Assembly (NCBI RefSeq): GCF_001422925.1
Contig: NZ_LMNI01000001.1
Location: 490,087-554,086, forward strand
Origin: Microbacterium sp. Leaf288
GTDB lineage: Bacteria; Actinomycetota; Actinomycetes; Actinomycetales; Microbacteriaceae
Reading direction: 5' to 3'
Length of the DNA stretch: 64,000 nt
Shown: one piece after another, positions 16,540-24,806 of the stretch
Layout: every line of letters starts with the position of its first letter
How positions within the stretch are numbered: position 1 is the first letter of the stretch
Notes under the pieces: generated by a model
Told to the model about the DNA's origin: nothing
Databases searched by the model: none
Seen by the model: the letters and a program-made list of their open reading frames with translations, nothing else
Program-made: the position numbers and the translations under genes

Positions 16540-17423
16540 GCGGCCTCGGCTTCGGCACGCTCCTCGTCGAGGATCTCGAGCAGGCGGGGTGCGAGCGAGG
16601 CGGTGCTCGCGATGAGGGTCGACACGATCCACTCCGGCGCACCGGAGGGGACCGGCAGGGCGACCAGGCCCTTCGCCTGGGGCTTGTTCGCGACGTGCTG
16701 CGGCACGATCGCGACGCCGAGCCCGCGCACGACGAGGTCGAGCAGCGTGTGCACGTCGTCGACGCTGCAGCGCACCCGCCGCTCGACGCCGTGCCGCTGG
16801 AACGCGTCGTCGTTGATCGTCCGCAGCGCCCACGCCGGTCGGAAGTCCACGAAGTCGGCGTCGCGGAGGTCCTTCCACCGCGACACCGGACGCTCGGCCA
16901 GCGGGTGGGCGGGCGGGACGATGAGCACGAGGGGGATCCGCGCGAGCTCCGCCACGGCCGGCACCGGCGCGGGGTCCGCGCTGGCGACGAAGGCGACGTC
17001 CAGCTCGCCGGCCGCGACATGGTCGACCAGCTGATGCGACCCCGCCTGCACGAACTGGATGTCGACGGCAGGGTGGCGGCGGTGGAACCGCTCGAGGAGC
17101 AGGTTCACGTCGAGTGCACCCAGGCACTGCTCGGCGCCGATGCGCAGCGAGCCGGCGAGCTGGTGCGACGCGCGGACGACGGCATCCCGTCCCGCGGCCG
17201 TCTGGGCGAGGATCTCGCGGGCGTGCGGCAGGAGCGCGAGCGCGGCCGGCGTCGGCTCGACAGAGCGCGTGGTCCGCTCGAAGAGCTTCGCGTCGAGCTC
17301 TTGCTCGAGTCGGCGGATCGCCGCCGACAGGCCGGACTGAGAGACGCGGCATCGCTCTGCGGCGCGGGTGAAATGCCGCTCCTCGGTGAGGGTGACCAGG
17401 TACTCCAGCTGGCGGTGCTCCAT
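16536..17423 (-). CDS. LysR-family transcriptional regulator
   Basis: A 295-residue LysR protein: winged HTH in FTRAAERCRVSQSGLSAAI (about 18-36), effector domain from about 90. EQCLGALDVNLLLERFHRRHP is typical of the CynR/CbbR-like group. It is divergent from the aldo/keto reductase gene and overlaps the TOPRIM gene downstream. The ATG at 17423 starts the conserved MEHRQLEYL; longer open frames upstream lack homology. A palindrome between the divergent promoters is its likely site. Confidence 0.9.
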   Translation of the reverse strand: MEHRQLEYLVTLTEERHFTRAAERCRVSQSGLSAAIRRLEQELDAKLFERTTRSVEPTPAALALLPHAREILAQTAAGRDAVVRASHQLAGSLRIGAEQCLGALDVNLLLERFHRRHPAVDIQFVQAGSHQLVDHVAAGELDVAFVASADPAPVPAVAELARIPLVLIVPPAHPLAERPVSRWKDLRDADFVDFRPAWALRTINDDAFQRHGVERRVRCSVDDVHTLLDLVVRGLGVAIVPQHVANKPQAKGLVALPVPSGAPEWIVSTLIASTASLAPRLLEILDEERAEAEAA

Positions 17424-17442
17424 GGTGTATCCATTCGTTTCG

Positions 17443-17498
17443 ATTCTCAATCGCAGAATATACAGTTGTTGGACTTCTTTGTGGGCGGTGCCTAACGT
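17443..17498. promoter_or_regulatory. Divergent LysR/reductase control region
   Basis: ATTCT-N7-AGAAT at 17443-17459 is a perfect inverted repeat of LysR (T-N11-A) type. Ten bases downstream is TTGGAC (17469-17474), an 18-bp spacer, then TAACGT (17493-17498), a good -35/-10 pair for the reductase gene. On the other strand TATATT (17457-17462) is a likely -10 for the LysR gene, so the regulator would activate the reductase and limit itself. Confidence 0.6.
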
Positions 17499-17535
17499 GG
17501 ACCCGGCAGTACTGACCCGACCCGAGAGCGGACCC

Positions 17536-18471
17536 ATGAAGACCATCGAACTCACCGGCGTCGAGCGCCCGGCGCCCAACGTGGTGCTCGGCCTCATGCG
17601 CATCCAGGACCTCGACGACGACGCCGTGCGCACGCTGATCCGCACCGCGCGCGACGCGGGCATCGACTTCTTCGATCACGCCGACATCTACGGCAGCTCC
17701 CTGCACGGCTGTGAGAGCCGCTTCGCCGAGGCGATGCGGCTCTCATCCTCCGAGCGCGCGGAGATCACCATCCAGACCAAGGCCGGCATCGTCGGCGACG
17801 GGCCGTACTTCGACTTCTCGTACGAGCACATCGTCGATTCGGTGGAGGGGTCGCTGCGGGCGCTCGACACCGACTACATCGACATCCTGCTGCTGCACCG
17901 GCCCGACGCCCTGGTCGAGCCCGACGAGGTCGCGCGGGCGTTCGACGACCTCGAGGCGGCGGGCAAGGTGCGGGCGTTCGGCGTCTCGAACCACACCCCG
18001 CGCCAGATCGATCTGCTGAAGAAGTCGGTGCGCCAGCCCATCGTCGCGAACCAGATCCAGCTGTCGATCACCCACTCCCCGACCATCGCGCAGGGCGTCG
18101 CCGCGAACATGCACGGCGAGGAGCAGTCCCTCACGCTCGACGGCGGCGGCATCATCGACTACTGCCGCCTGCACGACATCGCGGTGCAGGCCTGGTCGCC
18201 GTTCCAGGCGGGCTTCTTCACCGGCGTGTTCCTCGACTCGCCCGACTACCCCGAGCTCAACGCGGTGATCGACCGTCTCGCGCGGAAGTACGACGTGCCG
18301 CCGATCGCGATCGCGGTGGCGTGGATCACCCGCCATCCGGCGCGTATGCAGGTCGTGCTCGGAACGACGAGCTCCGAGCGTGTGAGCGGTGCCGCCGAGG
18401 GTTCGGACATCCCGCTGACCCGCGCCGAGTGGTACGAGCTGTTCCGGGCCGCGGGCTACCGCGTGCCCTGA
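17536..18471 (+). CDS. Aldo/keto reductase
   Basis: A 311-residue (beta/alpha)8 NADPH-dependent oxidoreductase. The catalytic tetrad is visible: Asp and Tyr in DHADIYG, Lys in IQTKAG, His in LLLHRPDAL. The set resembles the YdhF subfamily (oxidoreductases reducing aldehydes and ketones), including QIQLSITHSP and WSPFQAG. The ATG at 17536 follows GAGAGCGG and starts the conserved sequence; the longer open frame upstream runs through the promoter. Divergent from the LysR gene that probably controls it. The physiological substrate is not known. Confidence 0.92.
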   Translation: MKTIELTGVERPAPNVVLGLMRIQDLDDDAVRTLIRTARDAGIDFFDHADIYGSSLHGCESRFAEAMRLSSSERAEITIQTKAGIVGDGPYFDFSYEHIVDSVEGSLRALDTDYIDILLLHRPDALVEPDEVARAFDDLEAAGKVRAFGVSNHTPRQIDLLKKSVRQPIVANQIQLSITHSPTIAQGVAANMHGEEQSLTLDGGGIIDYCRLHDIAVQAWSPFQAGFFTGVFLDSPDYPELNAVIDRLARKYDVPPIAIAVAWITRHPARMQVVLGTTSSERVSGAAEGSDIPLTRAEWYELFRAAGYRVP

Positions 18472-18503
18472 CCCGACGCCGGTCTCATCGAGCCGAGGCG
18501 TTT

Positions 18504-18540
18504 CCGCCGAGACCGAGGGCGACGTCCTCGGTCTCGGCGG
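18504..18540. terminator. Bidirectional hairpin between convergent genes
   Basis: CCGCCGAGACCGAGG (18504-18518) pairs perfectly with 18526-18540: a 15-bp stem with a 7-base loop, extended by T and A flanks that would serve as weak T tracts in both directions. It separates the aldo/keto reductase from the AroE-like gene. Confidence 0.75.
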
Positions 18541-18574
18541 GAATCCCCTGGCTCGCGGTCGAGGGCGGGCCGGT

Positions 18575-19387
18575 CTACTGCCGCGAGAACTCCGATGCGC
18601 GTTGGATCTGGTCGAGCGTCGGCGTGACGCCGGTGTACCGCTCGAACTGCCGGGCCGCCTGCAGGGCGATCACCTCGGCACCCGTGATGACCGGGATGCC
18701 GCCGCTCCGCGCCGCCCGGATCAGCGGGGTCTCGGCGGGGTAGGCGACGACATCGAACACGGTCTGCGCCGCGTCGACGTGCTCCTGGGAGAACGACAGG
18801 ACGTCGGCGTCGGCCCCGGCCATTCCGAGCGGGGTGACGTTGACCAGCACCGCGTGCCCGGGCGCCGGGTCGGCCGTGGTGCTGCGGAAGCCGTACTTCT
18901 CGGCGATCCGGGCGCCCGCCTCGGCGTTGCGTGCGACCACGGTGACGTCGTCGAAGCCCGCGCCGCGGAACGCCGCGACGACCGCCTTGCCCATGCCGCC
19001 CGATCCGCGCACCAGCACGGGGAGCGCCGGGTCGACGGCATGCCGCTCGAGTAGCTCTGCGACCGCCTCGTAGTCGGTGTTCGACGCGACGAGGCGCCCG
19101 CCCTCGTTGACGATCGTGTTCACGGACTCGATCGCCGCGGCGGAGGGCTCGATCTCGTCGACGAGCGGGATCACGGCCTCTTTGAACGGCATCGACACCG
19201 AGCACCCGCGGATGCCGAGCGCCCGCACCCCGCCGATCGCGGCCTCGATGTCGTTCGTCGTGAACGCCTTGTAGATGAAGTTCAGCCCGAGCTCGTCGTA
19301 GAGGAAGTTGTGGAACCTCGTGCCGATGTTGGAGGGGCGTGCGGCGAGGGAGATGCAGAGGACCATGTCCTTGTTCAGAATGGGCAC
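18575..19387 (-). CDS. Shikimate dehydrogenase-like protein (AroE family, atypical substrate loop)
   Basis: A 270-residue protein with the AroE two-domain build. The catalytic Lys-Asp pair is present (K69 in SMPFKEAV, D105 in NTDYEA), with N90 in SVNTI and the dinucleotide loop GSGGMG at 128-133. The substrate-anchoring serines of shikimate dehydrogenase, normally in a SxSP-like loop, are replaced by RPSNIGTRFHN (17-27). The substrate may therefore be something other than shikimate. The GTG start at 19387 has no ribosome site but is 6 nt after CACAAT, a possible leaderless -10. It stands alone, not near other shikimate genes. Confidence 0.82.
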   Translation of the reverse strand: MPILNKDMVLCISLAARPSNIGTRFHNFLYDELGLNFIYKAFTTNDIEAAIGGVRALGIRGCSVSMPFKEAVIPLVDEIEPSAAAIESVNTIVNEGGRLVASNTDYEAVAELLERHAVDPALPVLVRGSGGMGKAVVAAFRGAGFDDVTVVARNAEAGARIAEKYGFRSTTADPAPGHAVLVNVTPLGMAGADADVLSFSQEHVDAAQTVFDVVAYPAETPLIRAARSGGIPVITGAEVIALQAARQFERYTGVTPTLDQIQRASEFSRQ

Positions 19388-19484
19388 GGTGCCATTGTGC
19401 CCCGCCGCCGATGTCCGACCCCAGGGCGACGATCCAGGAGGCGAGATTCACGCGCCGCCCCCGACCCTCGAAGGAGAGCACAGG

Positions 19485-19940
19485 ATGACCGCCATCGAAT
19501 ACCGCCGGCTCGAGCCCGTCACCGTCTATGCGGCATCGGGCGTCGCACCGGGCGGTGAAGGCGTACCCGCCGTGATCGACCGCATCCTGCCGCCCCTGCA
19601 CGGTGCCCTCGAGGCCGCGGGCGTGGAGTACCGCGAGCCCGGCACCTTCTGGTACGAGCCGCTCGACGGCGGCGACCTGCGGGTGTGGGTCTCGTGGATC
19701 GCGGGCGACGAGCCGGTGGAGGGCGACGGCTGGCAGGTCGTGGAGCTGCCCGCAGTCGAGCGCTCCGCCGTCACGACCTACCGGGGCGAGATGAGCGGCA
19801 TCGCCGATGCGTGGGCCGCGTTCATGCAGGCGGTCGTGGCAGACGGCGGCGAGTTCGACGGCCCCTGCCGCGAGGTCTACCTCCAGGCCGACGGCCCGCA
19901 GTCCACGTGGGTGACCGAGCTGCAGCAGCCCGTCGCCTGA
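19485..19940 (+). CDS. GyrI-like small-molecule-binding domain protein
   Basis: A 151-residue soluble protein consistent with the AraC effector-binding/GyrI-like fold: two repeats of strand-helix-strand, with PVTVYAASG near 11-19 and a second half beginning VELPAVERSAVTTYRGEM. Such single-domain proteins bind hydrophobic or cationic compounds, and some hydrolyse them. The ATG has an excellent ribosome site (GAAGGAG). No DNA-binding domain is attached. The partner and ligand are unknown. Confidence 0.7.
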   Translation: MTAIEYRRLEPVTVYAASGVAPGGEGVPAVIDRILPPLHGALEAAGVEYREPGTFWYEPLDGGDLRVWVSWIAGDEPVEGDGWQVVELPAVERSAVTTYRGEMSGIADAWAAFMQAVVADGGEFDGPCREVYLQADGPQSTWVTELQQPVA

Positions 19941-19997
19941 CCCTCGCACCGACGCGGAGACCGATGCCGCGGGCCGCTGCATCCGCCTCCCTCGGCG

Positions 19998-20684
19998 TCA
20001 GCGAGCGGCGAGCACCTCGACGAGGCGCCGGGCCGTGGCCACGCTCGACTGCGGGTTCTGTCCGCTTACGAGCGAGCCGTCCACGACGACCGTGACCGAC
20101 CACGGCTCACCCGACGCGACGACGGCCCCGAGGTCGCGCAACCGCGACTCGACGAGGTACGGCGAGGCATCCTTGAGGCCGCCCTGGTGCTCCTCCTCGT
20201 CGGTGAAGACCGCGAGCCGGCGCCCGGCGAAGGCGAACGAGCCGTCCTCGCGCACCGCGCTCAAGAGGCCGGCCGGACCATGGCACAGCACGCCGACCAC
20301 CGCGTCGCGGTCGATCGCGTCGACGAGGAGCCGTCCGAGGTCGGCATCCGTCGCGAGGTCCACCATCGGTCCGTGCCCGCCCGGCAGCGCGATCGCGTCG
20401 TACTCGTCGGTCTTCACGTCGGCGAGGTCGCGGGGGTGCGCGAGCAGGGCGTCGATCGACGCGAGGTAGGCGTGCAGCTCGTCCGAGGACTCCTCGCCGA
20501 GGCTGCCGGGGTCGACCGTGGGGCGTACGCCGCCCGGAGTCGCGATGTCGACGGTGTGACCCGCGGCGACGAGCCCGCGGTGCAGCTCGACGAGCTCCTC
20601 CGCCCAGAATCCGGTCGGGTGCGCGGTGCCGTCGGTGAGCGCGATGGTGTCCGCGCCAGTGACAGCCATGAGTACGTGTGCCAT
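19998..20684 (-). CDS. DJ-1/PfpI-family protein (Hsp31-like glutamine-amidotransferase fold)
   Basis: A 228-residue protein with ALPGGHGPMVDL (99-110) and the nucleophile elbow VLCHGPAGL, in which C134 is the reactive cysteine next to H135. FTDEEE around 175 is the segment seen in Hsp31-type members, which act as stress chaperones, glyoxalases or deglycases. The ATG at 20684 follows GGAGAA; an open frame continues upstream without homology. It is divergent from a LysR gene 103 bp away and may be controlled by it in response to electrophile stress. Confidence 0.88.
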   Translation of the reverse strand: MAHVLMAVTGADTIALTDGTAHPTGFWAEELVELHRGLVAAGHTVDIATPGGVRPTVDPGSLGEESSDELHAYLASIDALLAHPRDLADVKTDEYDAIALPGGHGPMVDLATDADLGRLLVDAIDRDAVVGVLCHGPAGLLSAVREDGSFAFAGRRLAVFTDEEEHQGGLKDASPYLVESRLRDLGAVVASGEPWSVTVVVDGSLVSGQNPQSSVATARRLVEVLAAR

Positions 20685-20787
20685 GTCTTCTCCGTTCAGG
20701 TGGGCGCTCGGTGCGAGCCGCTGCGGGAAGGAACGAGGCATCCATCGGCATCATTTCCTACAATGCTGTTTAGTCATAGATTTCTTG

Positions 20788-21702
20788 ATGGACGGATGCC
20801 GCATGCAAGAACTCGACCTGCTGCACACGTTCCTCGAGGTGCACCGGGCGGGGTCGATCACCGCCGCCGCGGCGCGGCTGGGTGTCAGCCAGCCGTCGGT
20901 GAGCGAACGGATCGCCCGGCTCGAGGGCGAGCTCGGCACGCCGCTGTTCACGCGCTCGGCACGTGGAGCCACCCCGACGCCCGCCGGCGACGCCCTCGCG
21001 GTACGCGTGGCCGGGCCGGTCGACCGCCTGCGCGAGGTGTGGGTCGCGCCCGCCCCCGGCCCCGCTGAGACGGTCCGGATCGGAGGTGCGAGCGACGTTG
21101 TCGCGTCGAGGGTCATCCCCGCCCTGGCGCCGCTGACGGGCGAGGGCGTGAGCCTCGCGTTCACCCTGGGCCTCGCCCACGACCTGCTCGCACGCCTCGC
21201 GGACGGTGAGCTCGACGTCGTGGTGTCATCGGTGCGGACGCCGGTGCGCGGCATCCGTTATCGCGGTCTCGTGGACGAGGAGTTCGTGCTCGTGGGGGCA
21301 CCGGCGCTCGCTCGGACGATCGACCGGAAGCGCCTCGCCGCCGAACCGGCGGGGGCGCTTCAGCACCTGCCCCTCGTGGCCTACGACGCCGACCTGTCGA
21401 TCGTGCGCAGGTACTGGCGCAGTCAGTTCGGGCATCGACCCGCCAATCCCGTGGCTGTCACGGTGCCCGACCTGCGGGGTGTACTCGCCGCCGTTGTGGC
21501 GGGAATCGGCATCTCGGCGCTGCCCCGCTACCTCGCCGAGCCCGCCATCGGCGCCGGCACCGTCGAGGTGCTGCACCGCTCCGACGAAGCGCCGATCAAC
21601 ACCCTGCACCTCGCGATCCGAGCCGCCGACCCCCCGACGCCCGCCACCGGCCGTGTCATCGACGCGCTGGCCGAGCGGGCGCGCGGCTGGGACGTGTTCT
21701 GA
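20788..21702 (+). CDS. LysR-family transcriptional regulator
   Basis: A 304-residue LysR regulator; HTH in GSITAAAARLGVSQPSVSERI, effector domain from about 90. Two starts are possible. ATG 20788 lies 5 nt after TAGATT (20777-20782) and would give a leaderless transcript; ATG 20803 starts the family-like MQELDLLHTF and has a GGACGG upstream. The former is used here, with low certainty. CTA-N10-TAG at 20760-20773 in the divergent region could be its half-sites. The PfpI-like gene is the obvious target. Confidence 0.88.
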   Translation: MDGCRMQELDLLHTFLEVHRAGSITAAAARLGVSQPSVSERIARLEGELGTPLFTRSARGATPTPAGDALAVRVAGPVDRLREVWVAPAPGPAETVRIGGASDVVASRVIPALAPLTGEGVSLAFTLGLAHDLLARLADGELDVVVSSVRTPVRGIRYRGLVDEEFVLVGAPALARTIDRKRLAAEPAGALQHLPLVAYDADLSIVRRYWRSQFGHRPANPVAVTVPDLRGVLAAVVAGIGISALPRYLAEPAIGAGTVEVLHRSDEAPINTLHLAIRAADPPTPATGRVIDALAERARGWDVF

Positions 21703-21710
21703 GCGCACGC

Positions 21711-21752
21711 ACGACGATGCCCCGGGTCCGCCGGGAGCCGGGGCATCGTCGT
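21711..21752. terminator. Bidirectional hairpin between LysR and CsbD genes
   Basis: A 15-bp perfect stem (21711-21725 with 21738-21752), core GATGCCCCGG/CCGGGGCATC, with a 12-base loop. It starts 8 bp after the LysR stop and ends 8 bp before the CsbD stop. Confidence 0.75.
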
Positions 21753-21759
21753 CGGCAGG

Positions 21760-21939
21760 TCACCGGTCGCCGGTGACCGCGTCCTTGATGTCGTCGCCGG
21801 CCTTCTTCATCTTGGCGCTGGCCTGATCCGCCACGCCTTCGGCCTGCAGCTTCTCGTTGCCGGTCGCGTCGCCGACCTTCTCCTTCACCTTGCCCTTCAT
21901 GTCTTCGGCATTGTGCTTGATGTCGTCATCCAGACCCAT
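21760..21939 (-). CDS. CsbD-family small stress protein
   Basis: A 59-residue, highly charged protein (MGLDDDIKHNAEDMKGKVKE at its start, then KVGDATGNEKLQAEG) with the CsbD pattern of KGKxKExxGxxTGxxxLxxEG. CsbD proteins accumulate under general stress in many bacteria; the molecular role is unknown. The ATG at 21939 is preceded by GAAGGGG. It lies downstream of the membrane protein 21981-22898 on the same strand, 41 bp apart, so the two may be one stress operon. Confidence 0.9.
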   Translation of the reverse strand: MGLDDDIKHNAEDMKGKVKEKVGDATGNEKLQAEGVADQASAKMKKAGDDIKDAVTGDR

Positions 21940-21980
21940 GGCGGATCCCCTTCTCTTCGTTGTCTTTCATAGGGCGAGGC

Positions 21981-22898
21981 TCAAGAGCGGGCGCGATCCA
22001 CGCGGTCCACACCGTCCAGTCCGACGCGGTCGACGCGGCGGTGGTAGCTCATGCCGGCCATCCCGCCCAGGACCGCGGCGACGAGCGTGATCACGGCGGC
22101 GCCGATGGCGGTGAGGATGCCGGTGAGCGTCGCCGTGTCGGCGGTCACCGGGATGCGCGGGAAGATGTCGACGTTCGCGAGGATGTCCCACTGGCTGCCG
22201 GCGATCAGCGTGATCACCGCGACCACGATCGCGATGAGGATCGCCCACAGCCACACTGCGAAGCCCTGCTTGGCGCCGCTGAAACGCGCCATGCGGCCGG
22301 CGACGTAGCCGCCGGCGAAGTAGGCGATGAACAGCACGACGGCGATGGCGATCGCCCCGATGATGGTGGCCGCGCCCGTGTTGCCGGTCGCGGCCTCGGC
22401 GGCGTCGTCGACCGCCTGGGGCGAGGTGAGGCCGATGGCAGCGCCGATCGCGGCGACAACGGCGGTCAGCGCGACGAGTGCGCCCAATGCCGTGAGCCAG
22501 CCGAAGAAGGCGCTGCCGAACTTGATCCCTCCGAAGCGCTCGCGCTCGCGGGCGACGACGACCTCGCGCAGCGACGCCTCGCGGGTGTCGGTGACGCTGT
22601 CGACATCTCGCGTGCGACGCGCCTCCTGGGCGTCCGGCACGCCGTCGCCGTCGCGATCGCGCACCACGTGGGCGTCGCGGTCGCGGTAGATGCGCTCGGT
22701 GTCGTCGGCGACGCCGTCGCGGTCCGCGTCACGGGCGCGAGTGCCGTCGATGTCGCGGGTGGTGTCGGTGCGGGGATCCGTGTCGAGGGGACGGGTGCTG
22801 CCGGCATCGGGGTCGCGGGCGAGATCGCGATCACGATCCAGGTCCGCGTCGGTCCTCCGCGGGTCCGTCGTGCGGTAGTCGCGGTTGTCGGTGCTCAT
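21981..22898 (-). CDS. Membrane protein with two calcium-loop (thrombospondin type 3-like) motifs
   Basis: A 305-residue protein in two parts. Residues 1-125 are hydrophilic and dominated by Asp, Arg and Thr. They include two loops of the DxDxDGxxD kind: DADRDGVADDTE at 57-68 and DRDGDGVPDAQE at 81-92. After 128 come four hydrophobic segments (about 131-157, 175-200, 212-233, 250-275) and a short Arg/Asp tail. Such loops bind calcium in secreted proteins, yet no signal peptide precedes them, so the domain is probably cytoplasmic unless the first helix inverts. The tail is reminiscent of YrzE-like membrane proteins. Function unknown; CsbD follows. Confidence 0.75.
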   Translation of the reverse strand: MSTDNRDYRTTDPRRTDADLDRDRDLARDPDAGSTRPLDTDPRTDTTRDIDGTRARDADRDGVADDTERIYRDRDAHVVRDRDGDGVPDAQEARRTRDVDSVTDTREASLREVVVARERERFGGIKFGSAFFGWLTALGALVALTAVVAAIGAAIGLTSPQAVDDAAEAATGNTGAATIIGAIAIAVVLFIAYFAGGYVAGRMARFSGAKQGFAVWLWAILIAIVVAVITLIAGSQWDILANVDIFPRIPVTADTATLTGILTAIGAAVITLVAAVLGGMAGMSYHRRVDRVGLDGVDRVDRARS

Positions 22899-22975
22899 GA
22901 GGTGAACGTATGCGGAGCACGCCCCGACCCTCAGCCCGGTTGATATCCCGCGCGGTGGGAGGTAACCTGTGCGGC

Positions 22976-22997
22976 CTTTCCGCCTGGGGGGAAAGGA
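22976..22997 (+). other. Leader hairpin upstream of the hydrolase gene
   Basis: CCTTTCC (22976-22982) pairs with GGAAAGG (22991-22997), loop GCCTGGGG. TAACCT at 22964-22969 could be a -10 giving a transcript that begins with this hairpin. No T tract follows. A second possible -10 (CAGAAT, 23051-23056) lies 6 nt before the hydrolase start and would make the leader irrelevant. Confidence 0.3.
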
Positions 22998-23062
22998 CTT
23001 GGGGACCCTTCGCCGGCGCTCTGGTGCACTTGAGCGCGCGGGCGCGGGAGCAGAATGGCGAT

Positions 23063-23875
23063 ATGGATGCCGTCGCCTCGTTCCCGCGCACCGAGATGCC
23101 GCCGCCGAGCTACATCATGTCTGCGGAGGGGTACCAGCTCGCGACGTACGCCTGGGGCGAGCCTGACGCCGACCCCGTGCTGTGCGTGCACGGGTTCGCG
23201 TCGAGCTGCCGCGACAACTGGGTGGAGACCGGCTGGGTGCGCATGCTCACCGCCGCCGGATATCGCGTCATCGGCGTCGATCAGCGCGGCCACGGCGCGA
23301 GCGACAAGCCCGATGACCCCGTCGCCTACTCGATGAGCGCCTTCGTGAGCGACCTGATCGCCGTGCTCGACACGTATCTCGTCGATGACGTCCGCTACGT
23401 CGGCTACTCGCTCGGTGCCCGTGTCGGCTGGCAGCTCGCCGTCGACGCGCCGGAGCACGTGAGTCGCGCGGTGCTGGGCGGTATCCCCGACGGGCGCCCG
23501 CTCGGGCGGCTGCGCATCGAGCAGGCCCGCGCGTATGCCGAAAAGGGCATACCCGTCGAGGATCCGGTCACCCAGAACTACGTGAAACTCGCCGAGCGTG
23601 TCCCTGACAACGACCTGCGCGCTCTGATCGCGCTCGCCGAGGGCATGCGGTTCGGCGACGCCGACCCCGACCGGGAGCGGCCTCCGCGGCAGCCGGTGCT
23701 GTTCGCGACGGGTACGGAGGATGCGATCCTCGAGCGCTCGCGGGCACTCGCCGCGACGGCGCCGAACGGCCGTTTCATCGAGATCCCGGGGCGGCATCAT
23801 TTCAACGCCCCGGGCTCGCGCGCGTTCCGCGATGCGGCCGCGGAGTTCCTGGCGGCGGAGGGGACAGGCGTATGA
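23063..23875 (+). CDS. Alpha/beta hydrolase
   Basis: A 270-residue hydrolase. LCVHGFASSCRDNW (about 40-53) gives the oxyanion loop, VIGVDQRGHGASDKP the next strand-turn, and VGYSLGARVGW (about 114-124) the nucleophilic serine; the catalytic Asp and His would be in TGTEDAI and GRHHFNAPG. The substrate cannot be assigned. The ATG at 23063 is 6 nt after CAGAAT and also has GGGAG 12 bases upstream, so both leaderless and led transcripts are possible. The next gene overlaps by 4 bp. Confidence 0.88.
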   Translation: MDAVASFPRTEMPPPSYIMSAEGYQLATYAWGEPDADPVLCVHGFASSCRDNWVETGWVRMLTAAGYRVIGVDQRGHGASDKPDDPVAYSMSAFVSDLIAVLDTYLVDDVRYVGYSLGARVGWQLAVDAPEHVSRAVLGGIPDGRPLGRLRIEQARAYAEKGIPVEDPVTQNYVKLAERVPDNDLRALIALAEGMRFGDADPDRERPPRQPVLFATGTEDAILERSRALAATAPNGRFIEIPGRHHFNAPGSRAFRDAAAEFLAAEGTGV

Positions 23876-24180
23876 GCCATCACATCCGCGTCGTCTACTG
23901 CACCCAGTGCGCGTGGATGCTCCGCGCGGCATGGGTCGCACAGGAGCTCCTCACCACCTTCCAGGACGAACTCATGGGCGGCGGCGCGACGCTCGAGCCG
24001 GGCACCGGCGGGATCTTCGAGGTCTACGCCGACGATGAGCTCGTCTGGTCCCGCAAGGCTGACGGCGGCTTCCCCGACATCGTCGCCCTGAAGCGCCGCG
24101 TACGCGACCGCATCGCTCCCGGCCGGGCCCTCGGCCACGCCGATCGCGCCGCTCCGACGCCGGCCGGCCCCGACCGCTGA
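23872..24180 (+). CDS. SelT/SelW/SelH-family (Rdx) thioredoxin-like protein
   Basis: A 102-residue protein beginning with a strand and the redox motif C10-T-Q-C13, followed by FQDELMGGGATLEPGTGGIFEVYADDELVWSRK in pieces typical of Rdx proteins (the cysteine form of selenoprotein W). The extended tail after about residue 85 is Pro/Arg-rich. The family is thought to act in thiol redox control. ATGA overlap with the upstream hydrolase shows they are co-translated. Confidence 0.88.
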   Translation: MSHHIRVVYCTQCAWMLRAAWVAQELLTTFQDELMGGGATLEPGTGGIFEVYADDELVWSRKADGGFPDIVALKRRVRDRIAPGRALGHADRAAPTPAGPDR

Positions 24181-24190
24181 ACCGCGCACG

Positions 24191-24239
24191 ACCGCGGGGC
24201 GCAGCATCCGTATCTCTGACGGATGCCGCGCCCCGCGGT
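24191..24239. terminator. Long bidirectional hairpin between convergent genes
   Basis: ACCGCGGGGCGC (24191-24202) pairs with 24228-24239, and inside it GCATCCGT (24204-24211) pairs with ACGGATGC (24219-24226): 20 paired positions with one mismatch and a 7-base loop. Confidence 0.75.
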
Positions 24240-24256
24240 GCGTCGGTCGCGCCGGG

Positions 24257-24694
24257 TCAGGCCACGGCGGCCGCGACGAGCTCGGTGATCTTCTTCTCGA
24301 CCGCGGGCGTCCAGGCGAGCACCGCGAACCCCGTCGACCAGAAGTCGCCGTCGTCGAGGTGGGCGTTCTCGTCGAACTGGATGGTCGCGTAGCGGGTCTT
24401 GAACTTCGAGGCCGGCTGCGTGAAGACGACGACCTTGCCGGCCGCGTTCGCGTACGCGGGGAAGCCGTAGTAGGTCTTGGGCACGAGGTCGGGAGCGACC
24501 TCGCCGACCACCTTGTGCAGGCCCTCGGCGATGTCGCGGTCGGTGCCGTCGAGCTTCTCGATCGCCTCGCGGACCTGCTTGGTGCCCGCCTCGCGGCTCT
24601 TGCCCGCCTTGGCCTGGTCGCGCAGCTCCTTCGCGCGATTCTTGACCGCCTCGCGCTCCTCCTGCGACAGTCCGTCCGATGCCGTCTTCGCCAT
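24257..24694 (-). CDS. DUF1801-family protein
   Basis: A 145-residue soluble protein. The first 45 residues are a charged helix; the remainder carries the YdhG/DUF1801 pattern (GLHKVVGEVAPDLVPKTYYGFPAY, then TRYATIQFDENAHLDDGDFW). The family includes Bacillus YdhG/FrA, described as an iron chaperone, but most members are uncharacterised. The ATG at 24694 has a very strong ribosome site (GAGGAGG). On the - strand TAGCGT upstream (24749-24754) is a candidate -10. Confidence 0.82.
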   Translation of the reverse strand: MAKTASDGLSQEEREAVKNRAKELRDQAKAGKSREAGTKQVREAIEKLDGTDRDIAEGLHKVVGEVAPDLVPKTYYGFPAYANAAGKVVVFTQPASKFKTRYATIQFDENAHLDDGDFWSTGFAVLAWTPAVEKKITELVAAAVA

Positions 24695-24806
24695 GATGCT
24701 CCTCCTCACGCTCGTGGGCGCCTTCGCGTCCCGTGATCCTCACGCTACCCACGGCGATTCGGCGGCGCTTCTCCATTCCTGCTTGATCGTGGCGACGTGC
24801 ACGAGG

